Shown here: positions 10,329-22,023 of the stretch, piece after piece
Layout of the letters: each line of letters starts with the position of its first letter
Position numbering within the stretch: the first letter of the stretch is position 1
Source of the DNA: Budorcas taxicolor
Taxonomy: Eukaryota > Chordata > Mammalia > Artiodactyla > Bovidae
Length of the DNA: 64,000 bases
Direction of reading: 5' to 3'
Assembly (NCBI RefSeq): GCF_023091745.1
Contig: NC_068913.1
Span: 10,682,001 to 10,746,000, forward strand
Position numbers and translations under genes: made by a program
The notes under the pieces: generated by a model
Database searches by the model: none
The model's input: the letters and a program-made list of their open reading frames with translations, nothing else
Told to the model about the DNA's origin: nothing

Positions 10329-11311
10329 AAACCTGTATGCAGGTCAGGAAGCAACAGTTAGAACTGGACATGGAACAACAGACTGGTTCTAAATAGGAAA
10401 AGGAGTACGTCAAGGCTGTATATTGTCACCCTGCTTATTTAACTTATATGCTGAGTACATCATGAGAAACGCTGGACTGGAAGAAGTACAAGCTGGAATC
10501 AAGATTGCTGGGAGAAATATCAATAACCTCAGATATGCAGATGACACCACCCTTATGGCAGAAAGTGAAGAGGAGCTTAAAAGCCTCTTGTTGAAAGTGA
10601 AAGAGGAGAGTGAAAAAGTTGGCTTAAAGCTCAACATTCAGAAAACAAAGATCATGGCATCTGGTCCCATCACTTCATGGGAAATAGATGGGGAAACAGT
10701 GGAAACAGTGTCAGACTTTATTTTTTGGGGCTCCAAAATCACTGAAGATGGTGATTGCAGCCCTGAAATTAAAAGACGCTTATTCCTTGGAAGGAAAGTT
10801 GTGACCAACCTAGATAGCACATTAAAAAGCAGAGATATCACTTTGCTGACAAAGGTCCATCTAGTCAAGGCTATGGTTTTTCCAGTGGTCATGTATGGAT
10901 GTGAGAGTTGGACTGTGAAGAAAGCTGAGTGCCAAAGAATTGATGCTTTTGAACTGTGGTGTTGGAGAAGACTCTTGAGAATCCTTTGGACTGCAAGGAG
11001 ATCCAACCAGTCCATCCTAAAGGAGATCAGTCCTGGGTGTTCATTGGAAGGACTGATGCTGAAGCTGAAACGCCAGTACTTTGGCCACCTCATGTGAAGA
11101 GTTGACTCATTGGAAAAGACCCTGATGCTGGGAGGGATTGGGGGCAGGAGGAGAAGGGGAGGACCGAGGATGAGATGGTTGGATGGCATCACCGACTCCA
11201 TGGACATGAGTTTGAGTGAACTCTGGGAGTTGGTGATGGACAGGGAGGCCTGGCGTGCTGTGATTCATGGGGTCACAAAGAGTTGGACACGACTGAGTGA
11301 CTGAGTTGAAC
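10329..11311 (+). mobile_element. BovB LINE 3' part, 5' truncated
   Basis: Begins within the reverse-transcriptase (RT) region (aaacctgtatgcaggtcagg) and runs through the RT C-terminal part to the BovB terminus (agttggacacgactgagtgactgag). It belongs to the subfamily whose encoded protein reads SPGCSLEGLMLKLKRQY. It lacks the GGTC duplication of the copies at 14.9 and 29.9 kb. Flanks aactatca / aactaatca may be a degenerate TSD. No poly(A), as expected for an RTE element ending in short ACTGA-type repeats. Confidence 0.93.
10423..11304 (+). pseudogene. BovB reverse-transcriptase C-terminal fragment
   Basis: Two collinear frames (10423-11097 and 11110-11304) encode the end of the BovB EN-RT protein: the RT catalytic box YADDT near residues 38-42, then LNIQKTKIMA and the conserved C-terminal part with ESWTVKKAE and LWCWRRLL. 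A single TGA at 11095-11097 splits the frame, where sister copies have CGA (Arg). That is a typical CpG-to-TpG decay. The endonuclease and first RT motifs are absent because the copy is 5' truncated. Non-functional; C-terminal two-thirds of the RT half only. Confidence 0.9.
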
Positions 11312-11490
11312 TAATCATGTATAACATATGGCCATGTTAATTATTCTTTTAATATTGTACATTATATCCTCTGAACTTATTTATCTTGTAATCTTTACAT
11401 TTAAATATGGCAGCTTGCCACTCAGAATTGTTTAATGTCTCTCTGCAGGGATGGCTTGGCCCATTTGACAGGTTATCAGACATGTTTGAA

Positions 11491-11594
11491 ATTCGAGAGA
11501 GATGCTGGGAGAGAGGGAAGGGGAGGATGGGAGGGAAAGGGAGGAGAGTCAAAGGAAGGGGAGGGAGAGAAAGAGAAGGAAGGGAAAAAATAAA
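11491..11594 (+). repeat. Polypurine (GGGA/GGAA)n tract
   Basis: About 100 bases almost wholly A/G (gggagagagggaaggggagg and similar), with few pyrimidine interruptions. Mirror-like purine tracts can form triplex DNA; here it is simply low-complexity sequence. Confidence 0.85.
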
Positions 11595-11867
11595 GGCTGG
11601 ATTTTGTTTCTGCAGCTGTTTCACTTTTTACTATGGATGCTAAATAACCCGTGTTGAACGTTTCACCTGGTTGTGTCTTGATGAGCAAGTGCACTCCTGG
11701 ATCTCATAGGCACGTCATACGTGGGCAAGCTTTCCTGGATGTCATCCGCCTTGCAGAACACGCCCCTCTTCACTGTTGCCTGCACTCCCCTGACAGCTCA
11801 GCACATTTTTCTGGCAATAGCGAGACCACCAAGCACCAGCAGGCTGACCATGAATACTGAGGAAGGT

Positions 11868-11886
11868 GGGGGGGGGGGGGGGGGGG
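11868..11886 (+). repeat. Poly-G run of 19
   Basis: Nineteen consecutive G residues after ggaaggt. Homopolymer G this long is rare in mammals and length calls at it are unreliable. Confidence 0.9.
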
Positions 11887-12426
11887 CAAATATTAAATCA
11901 TAACAAGACAAGGCTGTGTGTGGAGAGACACCACTGGAAAAGCTCTGGTTTCCACAGTCACGGTTTCCCCGGATTTCACCACCTCACTGAGCTTGTGTGC
12001 ACAGAGGGAGTTTGCAGTAACTGGACCTGGCCCCTGAGATGCTCTGGCATCGATTTTGATGGTGGCTGTTAACACGTTTCAGTTTGGCCTTAATATCTGT
12101 GTGGCCTCTATTGTCATGTGTTTCCTCTCCCCTCCCCAAATTTAAAGAGCTTCACTTTCGTCCTCTTGCAAAACAGTTCGTACAATGCAAAGAGGTATAA
12201 AGCAATAAGGAAAAATAACTGTTACCCTTACTATCAGTAATAACACCTTTAATATTTTTCTAGATATTTTTTCTGTGCATATATACACACAAACACATAT
12301 AAACACAAACATACATATGTTGTTTCAAAAACTTCCTTTTTTTATTGAGAAACACACATGTTCAAATTCTCATGCCCATAACTACATTCTACAGCATTCT
12401 CTCAATTTTTTTTTTCTTTCTATTTT

Positions 12427-12535
12427 TGGCCTTGCCTCATGGCATGTAGGATCTTAGTTCCCTGACTAGCAACTGAACCTACGTCCCCTGCAGGGGAAAC
12501 AGAGTTTTAACCACCGGACTGTGAGGGAAGTCCCT
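12427..12535 (-). mobile_element. CHR-type SINE head, antisense
   Basis: ttggccttgcctcatggcatg ... gttccctgactagcaactgaacc ... accaccggactgtgagggaagtccc is the reverse complement of a CHR-type tRNA-Glu SINE head. 3' truncated and older than the neighbouring Bov-tA. Confidence 0.8.
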
Positions 12536-12555
12536 GGTTTCTTAGTATTAATCAT

Positions 12556-12724
12556 GTGCTGTGCTGTGCTATGCTTAGTTGCTCAGTCGTGTCCCACTCT
12601 TTGGGACCCCAGGGACTGTAGCCCACCAGGCTCCTCTGTCCACGGGATTCTCCGGCAAGAATACGGGAGTAGGTTGCCATGCCCTCCTCCAGAGGATCTT
12701 CCCAACCCAGGGATCGAACCCAGG
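12556..12724 (-). mobile_element. Bov-tA SINE, 5' truncated, perfect TSD
   Basis: Antisense copy: tail (ttgctcagtcgtgtcccactctttgg), body, and box-B end (cagggatcgaaccc), with the outer part of the tRNA head missing. agtattaatcat occurs at 12544-12555 and 12725-12736, an exact 12-bp TSD. Confidence 0.95.
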
Positions 12725-12736
12725 AGTATTAATCAT

Positions 12737-14070
12737 ACAGTTTCTTTTTTCATTATTATAAAGTACTTGTGGATATATCTTTTGATACTTTTATAACATC
12801 TTTAGGATAAATCTCTAGAATTGCTGATTTGAAGATTAAAAACGTTTGAAATTTCTGTATGTTCTGTATCATCTTATAAAGTCATATTAGTGATAAGTAT
12901 CATGGATGAATCTATGGTGGATTTTTTAAAAGGATGTTTACATATTTATTTCCTGCCTTTTCATGATATAGAAAAAATATTTAATGACAATGTAAGACTC
13001 TTTTAGAAGGAAAAGTCAAGTTATAGTCAGATGATTATTTTGCCAAGTCAATTTTCCTTTGACAGTTTCTGGGTCTTAGTTATTATTTGCTGCTAAGAAG
13101 TAAAATCATGAATAGTTATTTCTTTAAGTTCCTATGTGATTTTCAGTTATAATTTTGTGGTTTCATGCTAATGATGTTGTGTGGGCATGGTGACTCTGGG
13201 GTAGCGTGTAGGCAGGCATATGCGGTTTTGGAGTTTTGGTTACTGAACCGCTAAACGATGCTTATGGCCAGCGTATTGTGAATGCGATATGGATGCACAG
13301 GACAGTTCCTCCCCATTCGGTGTGAAAATGGTACCCAGCCCCTTGACCAGCAGCCAGCAGTGTGTCTGTTCAGGCCCATGTGTATGTGATGGCGTGTGCC
13401 AGGAAGACACAGGCAGATACGAAGTTCTTAGATCATTGCTAAAGAACATGTCCACAGTCAGATGGAAAAATAGGAGTCAGGTGAGCTGAGAGTGTCACGT
13501 GTGAATGGGAAGTGGGGGGGAGGGAAGGAACTATCGGGACTGAAAGGTATGAGAAACCTTGGGAAAATGTGGGGGAAATTAGGGAAAGTACTGCTTTCCC
13601 CAAAAAAGCCATCATATCTAGGCTTTGTAGACATTAGCAAAATAATCAGATTAAAGTAGAAGAATTATGGTCTCAGTGGCAAAACTGAAACTCAGAAGCA
13701 AAACAAACAGTTCTATCAATCCAATGAGTTTGGTTTTTATGAATTTAAATATGTGTGTGTGTGCACGGCTGTGAACTTGCATAGAGTTCATTGTTCAGGA
13801 GCAGGAAGACATATATCACAGCATCTGATATATTGTATCATGAAGTCATAGCCGACCCCTCTGGGTGCAAGCAGAGGCTGAGAACCAGTTCAGCACCGCT
13901 GCCATCAGCGTCGGTATCTAGACCCTTCATTAATATTTATGGAGCCATGGACTAAGCATTGACCCCTCCATGACTTAGGGAGCCAATGCTGTACTCTGAA
14001 AACAATTTAGTCTTGGCTTTTAATGTCAAAGTAAAAGATTCTAAATGCTTGCAAAAAAAAAAAATGTGCC
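12737..14070. other. Unassigned AT-rich sequence
   Basis: No clear family. The frames at 13240-13489 are 66-71 codons on both strands and unsupported. A short (TG)n lies near 13752-13763 and an A12 run at 14053-14064. Confidence 0.4.
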
Positions 14071-14083
14071 TCAAGTAAGATAC

Positions 14084-14368
14084 AGTTCAGTTCAGTCGCT
14101 CAGTCATGTCTGACTCTTTGCGACCTCATGGACTGCAGCATACCAGGCTTCCCGGTCCATCACCAGCTCCTGGAGGTTACTCAAACTCAGGTCCATCAAG
14201 TCAGTGATGCCATCCAACCATCTCATCTTCTGTTGTCTGTTTCTCCTCCTGCCTTCAATCTTTCCCAGCATCAGGGTCTTTTCCAATGAGTCAGCTCTTT
14301 GCGTCTGGTGGCCAAAGTATTGGAGCTTCAGCTTCAGCATCAGTCCTTCCAATGAATATTCCCAGTTG
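14084..14368 (-). mobile_element. Older BovB 3' end, antisense
   Basis: Minus-strand BovB terminus (agttcagttcagtcgctcag at left), ending within the EYSLEGLMLKLKLQYFGH region, which marks an older subfamily. Imperfect TSDs tcaagtaagatac (14071-14083) and tcgagtaatatac (14369-14381) match at 11 of 13 positions. Only about 285 bases were inserted. Confidence 0.88.
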
Positions 14369-14381
14369 TCGAGTAATATAC

Positions 14382-14913
14382 CCAAGCAAGAATACATTGA
14401 CTGAAGCAGTTGGGAGGCTGTCCTTGGGATTCTGGCTATTCCTAAAATGTGCTGAAACCCCATGAAGATATTTCAGTCAAGAAGCAACATGGTTTTTTTT
14501 TTCTAGGGCTCACTGGATTTGCTAGAGGTGAGAGATATTGAGGTGGCTTCTTGCCAGGTGTAAGAGAGTATCATCTCACTGAACTCACGAATTCAGACTG
14601 CTCTGCTCCTCAGTCAAAAGTCCACAAGGTCTAGCCTATCCCTAGTTAGGCTTTTGCTAGCATCTGTCTGGATTATCCTAACTTATCCTCTGTGGTTCTT
14701 TTCTGAGGTAAGACTCTCCATCTAAACATTTAAATGGAACAGGCATGTGGGACCATCTGTAAGTCTTCTAAGCTGGTTGGAGCAGAAAGAGATAAGAGGT
14801 GGGAGGGAAGGCGAAAAACTGGCCCCCTTGGGCGGTCATCTGCCTCCAATGATTTAAATCCCTTCAGTATAAAGGGAGGATAATGTTAAGGATCAGACAT
14901 GCTTTCAAGACAC
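14382..14913. other. Unassigned spacer between BovB copies
   Basis: No repeat or coding signal identified. Confidence 0.4.
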
Positions 14914-17893
14914 AGTTCAGTTCAGTTCAGTTGCTCAGTCATGTCTGACTCTTTGCAGCCCCATGAACTGCAGCACGCCAGGCCTCCCTGTCCATCACCA
15001 ACTCCCGGAGTTCACTCAGACTCACATCCATCAAGTCAGTGATGCCATTCAGCCATCTCATCCTCTGTCGTCCCCTTCTCCTCCTGCCCCCAGTCTCTTC
15101 CAGCATCAGAGTCTTTTCCAATGAGTCAACTCTTCGCATGAGGTGGCCAAAGTACTGGAGTTTCAGCTTCAGCATCATTCCTTCCAAAGAAATCCCAGGG
15201 CTGATCTCCTTCAGAATGGACTGGTTGGATTTCCTTGCAGTCCAAGGGACTCTCAAGAGTCTTCTCCAACACCACAGTTCAAAAGCATCAATTCTTCGGC
15301 GCTCAGTCTTCTTCACAGTCCAACTCTCACATCCATACATGACCACTGGAAAAACGATAGCCTTGACTACACGGACCTTAGTCGGCAAAATAATGTCTCT
15401 GCTTTTGAATATGCCATCTAGGTTGATCATAGCTTTCCTTCCAAGGAGTAAGTGTCTTTTAATTTCATGGCTGCAATCACCATCTGCAGTGATTTTGGAG
15501 CCCCCCAAAATAAAGTCTGACACTGTTTCCACTGTTTCCCCATCTATTTCCCATGAAGTGATGGGACCGACCGGATGCCATGATCTTCGTTTTCTGAATG
15601 TTGAGCTTTAAGCCAACTTTTTCACTCTCCTCTTTCACTTTCATCAAGAGGCTTTTTAGTTCCTCTTCACTTTCTGCCATAAGGGTGGTGTCATCTGCAT
15701 ATCTGAGGTTATTGATATTTCTCCCAGCAATCTTGATTCCAGCTTGTGTTTCTTCCAGCCCAGCGTTTCTCATGATGTACTCTGCATAGAAGTTAAATAA
15801 GCAGGGTGACAATATACAACCTTGACGCACTCCTTTTCCTATTTGGAACCAGTCTGTTGTTCCATGTCCAGTTCTAACTGTTGCTTCCTGACCTGCATAC
15901 AGGTTTCTCAAGAGGCAGGTCAGGTGGTCTGGCATTCCCATCTCTTTCAGAATTTTCCACAGTTTATTGTGATCCACACAGTCAAAGGCTTTGGTATAGT
16001 CAATAAAGCAGAAATAGATGTTTTTCTGGAATTCTCTTGCTTTTTCGATGATCCAGCAGATGTTGGCAATTTGATCTCTGGTTCCTCTGCCTTTTCTAAA
16101 ACCAGCTTGAACATCAGGAAGTTCACGGTTCATGTATTGTTGAAGCCTGGCTTGGAGAATTTTCAGCATTACTTTACTAGCATGTGAGATGAGTGCAGTT
16201 GTGCAGTAGTTTGAGCATTCTTTGGCATTGCCTTTCTTTGGAATTGGAATGAAAACTGGCCTTTTCCAGTCCTGTGGCCACTGCCGAGTTTTCCAAATTT
16301 GCTGGCATAATGAGTGCAGCACTTTCAAAGCATCATCTTTCAGGATTTGAAATAGCTCAGCTGGAATTCCATCACCTCCACTAGCTTTGTTCGTAGTGAT
16401 GCTTTCTAAGGCCCACTTGACTTCACATTCCAGGATGTCTGGCTCTAGATGAGTGATCACACCATCGTGATTATCTGGGTCATGAAGATGTTTTTTGTAC
16501 AGTTCTTCTGTGTATTCTTGCCACCTCTTCTTAATATCTTCTGCTTCTGTTAGGTCCATATCATTTCTGTCCTTTATCGAGCCCATCTTTGCATGAAATG
16601 TTCCCTTGGTATCTCTAATTTTCTTGAAGAGATCTCTAGTCTTTCCCATTCTGTTATTTTCCTCTATTTCTTTGCATTGATTGCTGAAGAAGGCTTTCTT
16701 ATCTCTTCTTGCTATTCTTTGGAACTCTACATTCAGATGCTTATATCTTTTCTTTTTTCCTTGGCTTTTTGCTTCTCTTCTTTCCACAGCTATTTGTAAG
16801 GCCTCCCCAGAGAGCCATTTTGCTTTTTTGCATTTCTTTTCCATGGGGATGGTCTTGAGCCCTGTCTCCTGTACAATGTCACGAACCTCATTCCATAGTT
16901 CATCAGGCACTCTATCTATCAGATCTAGGCCCCTAAATCTATTTCTCACTTCCACTGTATAATCATAAGGGATTTGATTTAGGTCATACCTGAATGGTCT
17001 AGTGGTTTTCCCTACTTTCTTCAATTTGAGTCTGAATTTGGCAATAAGGAGTTCATGATCTGAGCCACAGTCAGCTCCTGGTCTTGTTTTTGCTGACTGT
17101 ATAGAGCTTCTCCATCTTTGGCTGCAACGAATATAATCAGTCTGATTTTGGTGTTGACCATCTGGTGATGTCCATGTGTAGAGTCTTCTCTTGTGTTGTT
17201 GGAAGAGGGTGTTTGCTATGACCAGTGCATTTTCTTGACAAAACTCTATTAGTCTTTGCCCTGCTTCATTCCGCATTCCAAGGCCAAATTTGCCTGTTAC
17301 TCCAGGTGTTTCTTGACTTCCTACTTTTGCATTCCAGTCCCCTATAATGAAAAGGACATCTTTTTTGGGTGTTAGTTCTACAAGGTCTTGTAGGTCTTCA
17401 TAGAACCATTCGACTTCAGCTTCTTCAGCATTACTGGTTGGGGCATAGGCTTGGATAACTGTGATATTGAATGGTTTGCCTTGGAGATGAACAGAGATCA
17501 TTCTGTCATTTTTGAGATTGCATCCAAGTACTGCATTTCGGACTCTTTTGCTGACCATGATGGCTACTCCATTTCTTCTGAGGGATTCCTGACCGCGGTA
17601 GTAGATATAATGGTCATCTGAGTTAAATTCACCCATTCCAGTCCATTTTAGTTCTCTGATTCCTAGAATGTCGACGTTCACTCTTGCCATCTCTTGTTTG
17701 ACCACTTCCAATTTGCCTTGATTCATGGACCTGACATTCCAGGTTCCTATGGAATCTTTACAACATCGGACCTTGTTTCTATCACCAGTCACATCCACAG
17801 CTGGGTATTGTTTTTGCTTTGGCTCCATCCCTTCTTTCTTTCTGGAGTTATTTCTCCACTGATCTCTCAGTAGCATATTGGGCACAGAACCCA
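14914..17893 (-). mobile_element. Near full-length BovB LINE (RTE class)
   Basis: About 3 kb on the minus strand. The left boundary is the RTE-type 3' terminus (agttcagttcagttcagtt, i.e. short ACTGA repeats instead of poly(A)). The right side reaches the start of the EN-RT reading frame. I could not find a TSD, so the 5' junction near 17.89 kb is approximate. It belongs to the ISPGISLEGMM subfamily shared with 29.9 and 36.9 kb. Confidence 0.95.
14939..15532 (-). pseudogene. BovB EN-RT C-terminal part, post-frameshift
   Basis: A 197-codon frame overlapping the 805-codon frame by 56 bases. It carries the conserved BovB C-terminus (METVSDFILGGSK, YGCESWTVKK, LWCWRRLLR, LMLKLKLQY-like block, DREAWRAAVHG) up to the natural stop at 14939. 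It is fully open, so the only visible lesion between it and the upstream frame is the 4-bp duplication. Confidence 0.9.
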
Positions 17894-17894
17894 T
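15477..17894 (-). pseudogene. BovB endonuclease-reverse transcriptase, frameshifted
   Basis: An 805-codon frame starting at Met 17894 encodes the BovB retrotransposition enzyme, which nicks target DNA and copies the element's RNA at the nick. Endonuclease (APE-type): GTWNVRS at 50-56, catalytic Glu in RELKW at 80-84, IGDWNAK at 184-190, QTDYI at 251-255, GSDH at 277-280. Reverse transcriptase: FIDYTKAFDCVDH at 630-642, GVRQGCILSPCLFN at 688-701, YADDT at 732-736. All core catalytic residues are present. The frame leaves register near residue 775 at a 4-bp GGTC duplication (plus-strand gaccgacc, 15565-15572), so the last 31 residues are out of frame. The true C-terminal part continues in another frame at 14939-15532. 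The upstream start codon MGSVPNM is the only one in the frame's first 20 codons apart from Met7. Confidence 0.93.
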
Positions 17895-19160
17895 AAAAGC
17901 ATGGAATTTTGGAGCCGAAAGGGACCCCAGGGAGCTGACCTCTGGTTTTCAGCAGGATTCTAGAAAGAGTATTAGAACTTGAAATAGAGAGCCTGGTGGA
18001 CTTAGGACAGTTTGTGTGACTTTAGGGAAGTAACGGACAAACTCTCAGAACCTCAATTTTATCCCTTAATTAAGAACAATAACACCTACCTCTCGAAGTG
18101 TTATGAGAATAAATTTTCTATGTGAAAAACATAAAAGCATATGCAAAACAGGTACTCTTTCAGATAAGGAAACTGAGCCCCAGAGAAGCTGAGTGGACTT
18201 ACAGAAAGGTGGTTAGGTTTCTTCCCAACCCTGACCTATGAACCCCAACGTGGCTTTTCCAAGTCTGTGAGCATTGCCAACCTGACATTGAATGACAGTA
18301 GTAAAATCCTCTTTCAGGCCCTGTGTTCTCACATTCTCTGAATTTTAAACATTTCTCGCTTTCAAACAGCTGATGCCATTGAACCCTGCCTGTCAGTCTT
18401 GATTTCGGCAGTGAAGACTTAGGGGGGGTTTTTAGCTAGCATTTCACAAGCTGCCTTGGGGTACCTTAGTATCTCCGCGTCTCTTGAAATCCCTCTGTGG
18501 TTGTGTCTGGAAGGAGTCCCAGTGCTGACTTCACACAGGTGTGTCAGCACTCAGCCTCCCTGGTCTGCCATTTCCTTTTCACTGTTGCCAGTGAAAAATG
18601 GCTGCCTGCTTGTTGAGGCAGCCATTATGCTCATTATGAGCAACTGAGCAAGAAGACAGGATGATTGTCTTCACTGTTTCGCCCTTTCAACATCAGCCTG
18701 GTCTCTTCTTACTCCATGCAGACCTACCCTTTCTCTCCCTCAAACCATGACCTATTGGACGTGAGACAAGTTCTTCAGTAAGTCCAGTGGCTTGATTGCA
18801 TCAAAGCGGGAGACACCCAAGATGCCAGTGAGAAGGATTAATTGCTAGAATGGGAAAGTGATCGTATTCTGGGAATGACTTTTTTTTATATTAAAATGCA
18901 TTAAAATAAGTTTTTTGTTAAGGACTCACTGAAAACAATTCATTGTTTTCCTGATGATTTTATTTTCTGCCTGGACGAGACTCCCATTTTGACTGTGATT
19001 ACAAAGCTCCTACTGCTGCCCTGACCGATGGAGTTAGTCACTGATGGCTGGACCTTCCACACTGCAGTCCTGGATGTGATTATCCAAGAGTGGGGACTAT
19101 TAACCCCTATATCTCCAGTGTCCACTGCAGCCTCCCTTCTACCCTGTTCTGCTGCCTTCC
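17894..19160. other. Unassigned sequence with MIR trace
   Basis: A MIR-like trace lies at about 17995-18120 (gtgtgactttagggaagtaa ... gaacctcaatttta). The remainder shows no repeat or coding signal. Confidence 0.4.
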
Positions 19161-19164
19161 CTGT

Positions 19165-19330
19165 CATGATGACAATAACAAAAACAGCAATAACTATAGC
19201 TAATACTTACATTAGAGTTCCCTATATGCGGGGCACTTTCCTAAGCACCATACCAATATTAACTCACCCAATACTTACATACAATCTACCTTATAATCTC
19301 AAGGAATCTGGGAACAGAAAACTGCTTGTC
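19165..19330 (+). repeat. MIR SINE relic
   Basis: gacaataacaaaaacagcaataac, then atgcggggcactttcctaagcac and tattaactcacccaatacttac follow the MIR 3' core (taacatttattgagcac...ccaggcactg...attaactca). Ancient, non-functional. Confidence 0.65.
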
Positions 19331-19499
19331 AGTGCTGAGATAGGGTTCACTGTCAGACGGTAAGGACTTTTAGTACCAAACAATGGTTCTCAGCATGGGG
19401 GTGTTTGACAACATCTGGAAACATTTTTGACTGTCTCAACAGGGAGGTGGTACAGCATCTAATGGGCACAGACCAGCGCTTGTGTGTGCGCGTGTGTGT

Positions 19500-19708
19500 T
19501 CAGTCGCTCAGTTGTGTGTGACTCTTTGTGGTCGCATGGACTGTAGCACACAAGGCTCCTCTGTCCATGGGATTCTCCAGGCAAGAATACTGGAGTGGGT
19601 TGCCATTTCCTCCTCCAGGGGAACTTCCTGACCCAGGGATCGAACCAGCGCCTCTTGGGTCTCCTGCATTGCAGGCAGATTCTTTACCAGTAGCACCACC
19701 TGGGAAGT
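19500..19708 (-). mobile_element. Bov-tA SINE, antisense
   Basis: Tail (cagtcgctcagttgtgtgtgac), body (aagaatactggagtgggttgcc), head (ctcctgcattgcaggcagattctttacc). A (GT)n stretch at 19480-19499 is its tail microsatellite. Forms an inverted pair with the Bov-A fragment at 19977. Confidence 0.93.
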
Positions 19709-19854
19709 ACAGGGTAGAGACCAGGGATACTGCTAAACATCCTACAATGCACAGGCCACCTCTCCCCCCTCCACCAACCACCTGCAACAAAGATATACAG
19801 CTCGAAGTGTTGCTAATGCAGATGCTGAAAAATCCTGGTGCCACATTATTTAAA

Positions 19855-20215
19855 TGCTCTTATGCAGATTGCCTAAATGCCAATTCTGCTTCTGTAACTT
19901 AATACTGTGGGTCTTGGGCAAGTTGCTTAACTTTTTATTGCCTCAGTTTTCCCAGCTTCACAATAGAAATGACTAGGGCATGGCAACCCACTCCAGTATT
20001 TTTGCCTGGAGAATCCCACGGACAGAGGCAGGATACAGTCCACAGGGTTGCCAAGAGTCGGACACGACTGAAGCGACTTAGCATGCACGTAGTAGTATTA
20101 AGTCATGGTGCTGATGTTATAATGAGATGTACTAATACATGTAAAATGCTTAGCTCAGTCTCTGGCATGAAGTAAAGGCTCCCTGGGATAGCTCCTATTT
20201 TTATTATCTAGAGCC
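19855..20215 (+). repeat. MIR relic split by Bov-A
   Basis: gcttctgtaacttaatactgtgggtcttgggcaagttgcttaac ... cctcagttttccc is the MIR core, and tgtaaaatgcttagctcagtctctggcat after the SINE is its 3' part. The Bov-A copy at 19977-20090 landed inside. Confidence 0.7.
19977..20090 (+). mobile_element. Bov-A monomer
   Basis: catggcaacccactccagtatttttgcctgg to gagtcggacacgactgaagcgac; a body and tail without tRNA head. Confidence 0.88.
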
Positions 20216-21734
20216 TTTCTGGCCTTAGGGAGGCAAATTGGGTTTCTCTTTGTCTTGAAAGAACAGCTTCAGTTCATGCCATCCAAGGGAATAGCTTTTC
20301 TCCATCTTAATCCTAAAAACAATGTCCTATCTTAGCCTATTAGGAAGTGCAGGAAAAATGATCTTTGATTTGTTTCAGTGAGATAGATCTCTCTCATCTT
20401 TTTTCCCCCACCTCTTGTTTTTACAAAAGAAAGCCAAGGTTCTCTCTGTTGCACTTGCATTTTGTTGCATTGCTGGCTCCATGCTTATCTACCATGACTT
20501 AGCTTGTGTCCCTTGCTCCCCCTGCCTTTTCAGGCCATGTGCTACACTTAGTGAGAAGGGAGCTTCACTAAGACGCATGCGAAAGAGTCAACATTCCCTC
20601 CAGGACAGGATAATCTTGCTGGAATTATCCCAGCACTGAGTTTGAGAGAGGTTCACTGTCTTACCTGAATTACCCAACCAGCGACTAAGGGAGGAATACA
20701 CACAGCCTCTGGCCTCCCACTCAGTAAACGACACCTGCATTTCAGGCCTTCAGGGTCTCATGAAATTATTAACGTTTTGTGTGTGTAGTGGAAGACATAA
20801 TTTGAATATAAGTTGGAAAAAGATTACAGCTCACTCTGGCTAGGCATCTGTGAGTTGGTGGAGCAGGCCTGCTAGAAGATTCGACAGGAAGAGGGAAAGC
20901 TGCTTCTGGAAGCTTGAAGAGTGTGCCCTGGTACTGGAATTTCAGGGTTCCAGGGAAGGGGGTTAGTTCTGAGAATGGGAAGGTGTCGGTCACGTAGTTC
21001 ATGACGACGAGTCCTCCCTGAGCCCAAGGAGTTTATGTATGAGTTGCGTGGTGAGCAGGGAGTAGATTTGGAAGATTTGTTTCAGGAAACTTTTGCAAAA
21101 CTTTGTGCCCAAGGAGCACAGCTGTGTGTCTACCTAACAGAACACGAATGAGAACAAAACGCTAAGTGGTTTGGCAAGTCGAGGCTTCTGGTGTGTGCGC
21201 TGAGGGGAAAACATCTGTTCTGGGAGGTATGGCAGAACCATCCGCTGTGGGAGGAAAGATGGCAGAGAAATGGGAGGGTCCACTGGGGTGGACAAGATAT
21301 CCTCACTCAAAACTCACTAGACATTTCTAGGAAATACTTCTTCAGGCAGAGCCTGCGAGTTCTGATTTATAATGTGACCGCACTGGTGTATATAGGCCTG
21401 AGGAAATGGATGTTCTTGGAAATTTCCCAAATACTTTGTTACCTCAAAATGCTAACAAATATGGTGGTTTGTTATACTTTTCTTTAAATCCTCCAAATTG
21501 GCATTTGCCTGTGGCATACATTCTAGACTATTACTTTCACAAGTCTGCAACACATTGCTAGAAGTAATATACTTACGGAGCAGCCTGAAACCCTGGATGA
21601 ATGCTTCCAAGATATCATTTATGAATTACCTCAGTATTAGACAAAGCATTCACAGCAATCAAAACACATTAATTTTAAACAATGTTCCATGTTTTAGACC
21701 AGTGTCTATATTACACACACACATATGTATGTGC
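20216..21734. other. Unassigned sequence, no gene seen
   Basis: Frames up to 98 codons on either strand lack recognisable domains. No repeat family assigned. Confidence 0.4.
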
Positions 21735-21754
21735 ATATATATATATATATATAT
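21735..21754 (+). repeat. (AT)10 microsatellite
   Basis: Ten AT units directly left of an antisense Bov-A2. A longer AT run lies on its other side (22029), so the SINE probably inserted into an AT repeat. Confidence 0.9.
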
Positions 21755-21756
21755 GT

Positions 21757-22023
21757 ATGCTGCTGCTAAGTCACTTCAGTTGTGTCCGACTCTGTGCAAC
21801 CCCAGAGATGGCAGCCCACCAGGCTCCACCGTTCCTGGGATTCTCCAGGCAAGAACACTGGGGTGGGTTGCCATTTCCTTCTCCAGTGCATGAAAGTGAA
21901 AAGTGAAAGTGAAGTCGCTCAGTCATGTCCGACTCTTAGCGACCCCATGGACTGCAGCCCACCAGGCTCCTCCATACATGGGATTTTCCAGGCAAGAGCA
22001 CTGGAGTGGGGTGCCATTGCCTT

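Larger units (their letters stand above)
11312..12426. other. Unassigned sequence with purine tract
   Basis: Apart from the purine tract at 11491-11594 and the poly-G at 11868-11886, nothing is recognised. Overlapping open frames at 11349-11694 are shadows of the purine/pyrimidine asymmetry. Confidence 0.4.

Noticed and set aside
15039..15611. 190-codon plus-strand frame (also 30035-30607 and 10638-11207)
   Set aside because: Antisense shadows of BovB EN-RT coding sequence; the same shadow recurs at each BovB copy.
15477..17894. 805-codon frame as a host gene
   Set aside because: Motifs, neighbours and repeated copies show it is the BovB retrotransposon enzyme, with a frameshift near its C-terminus.
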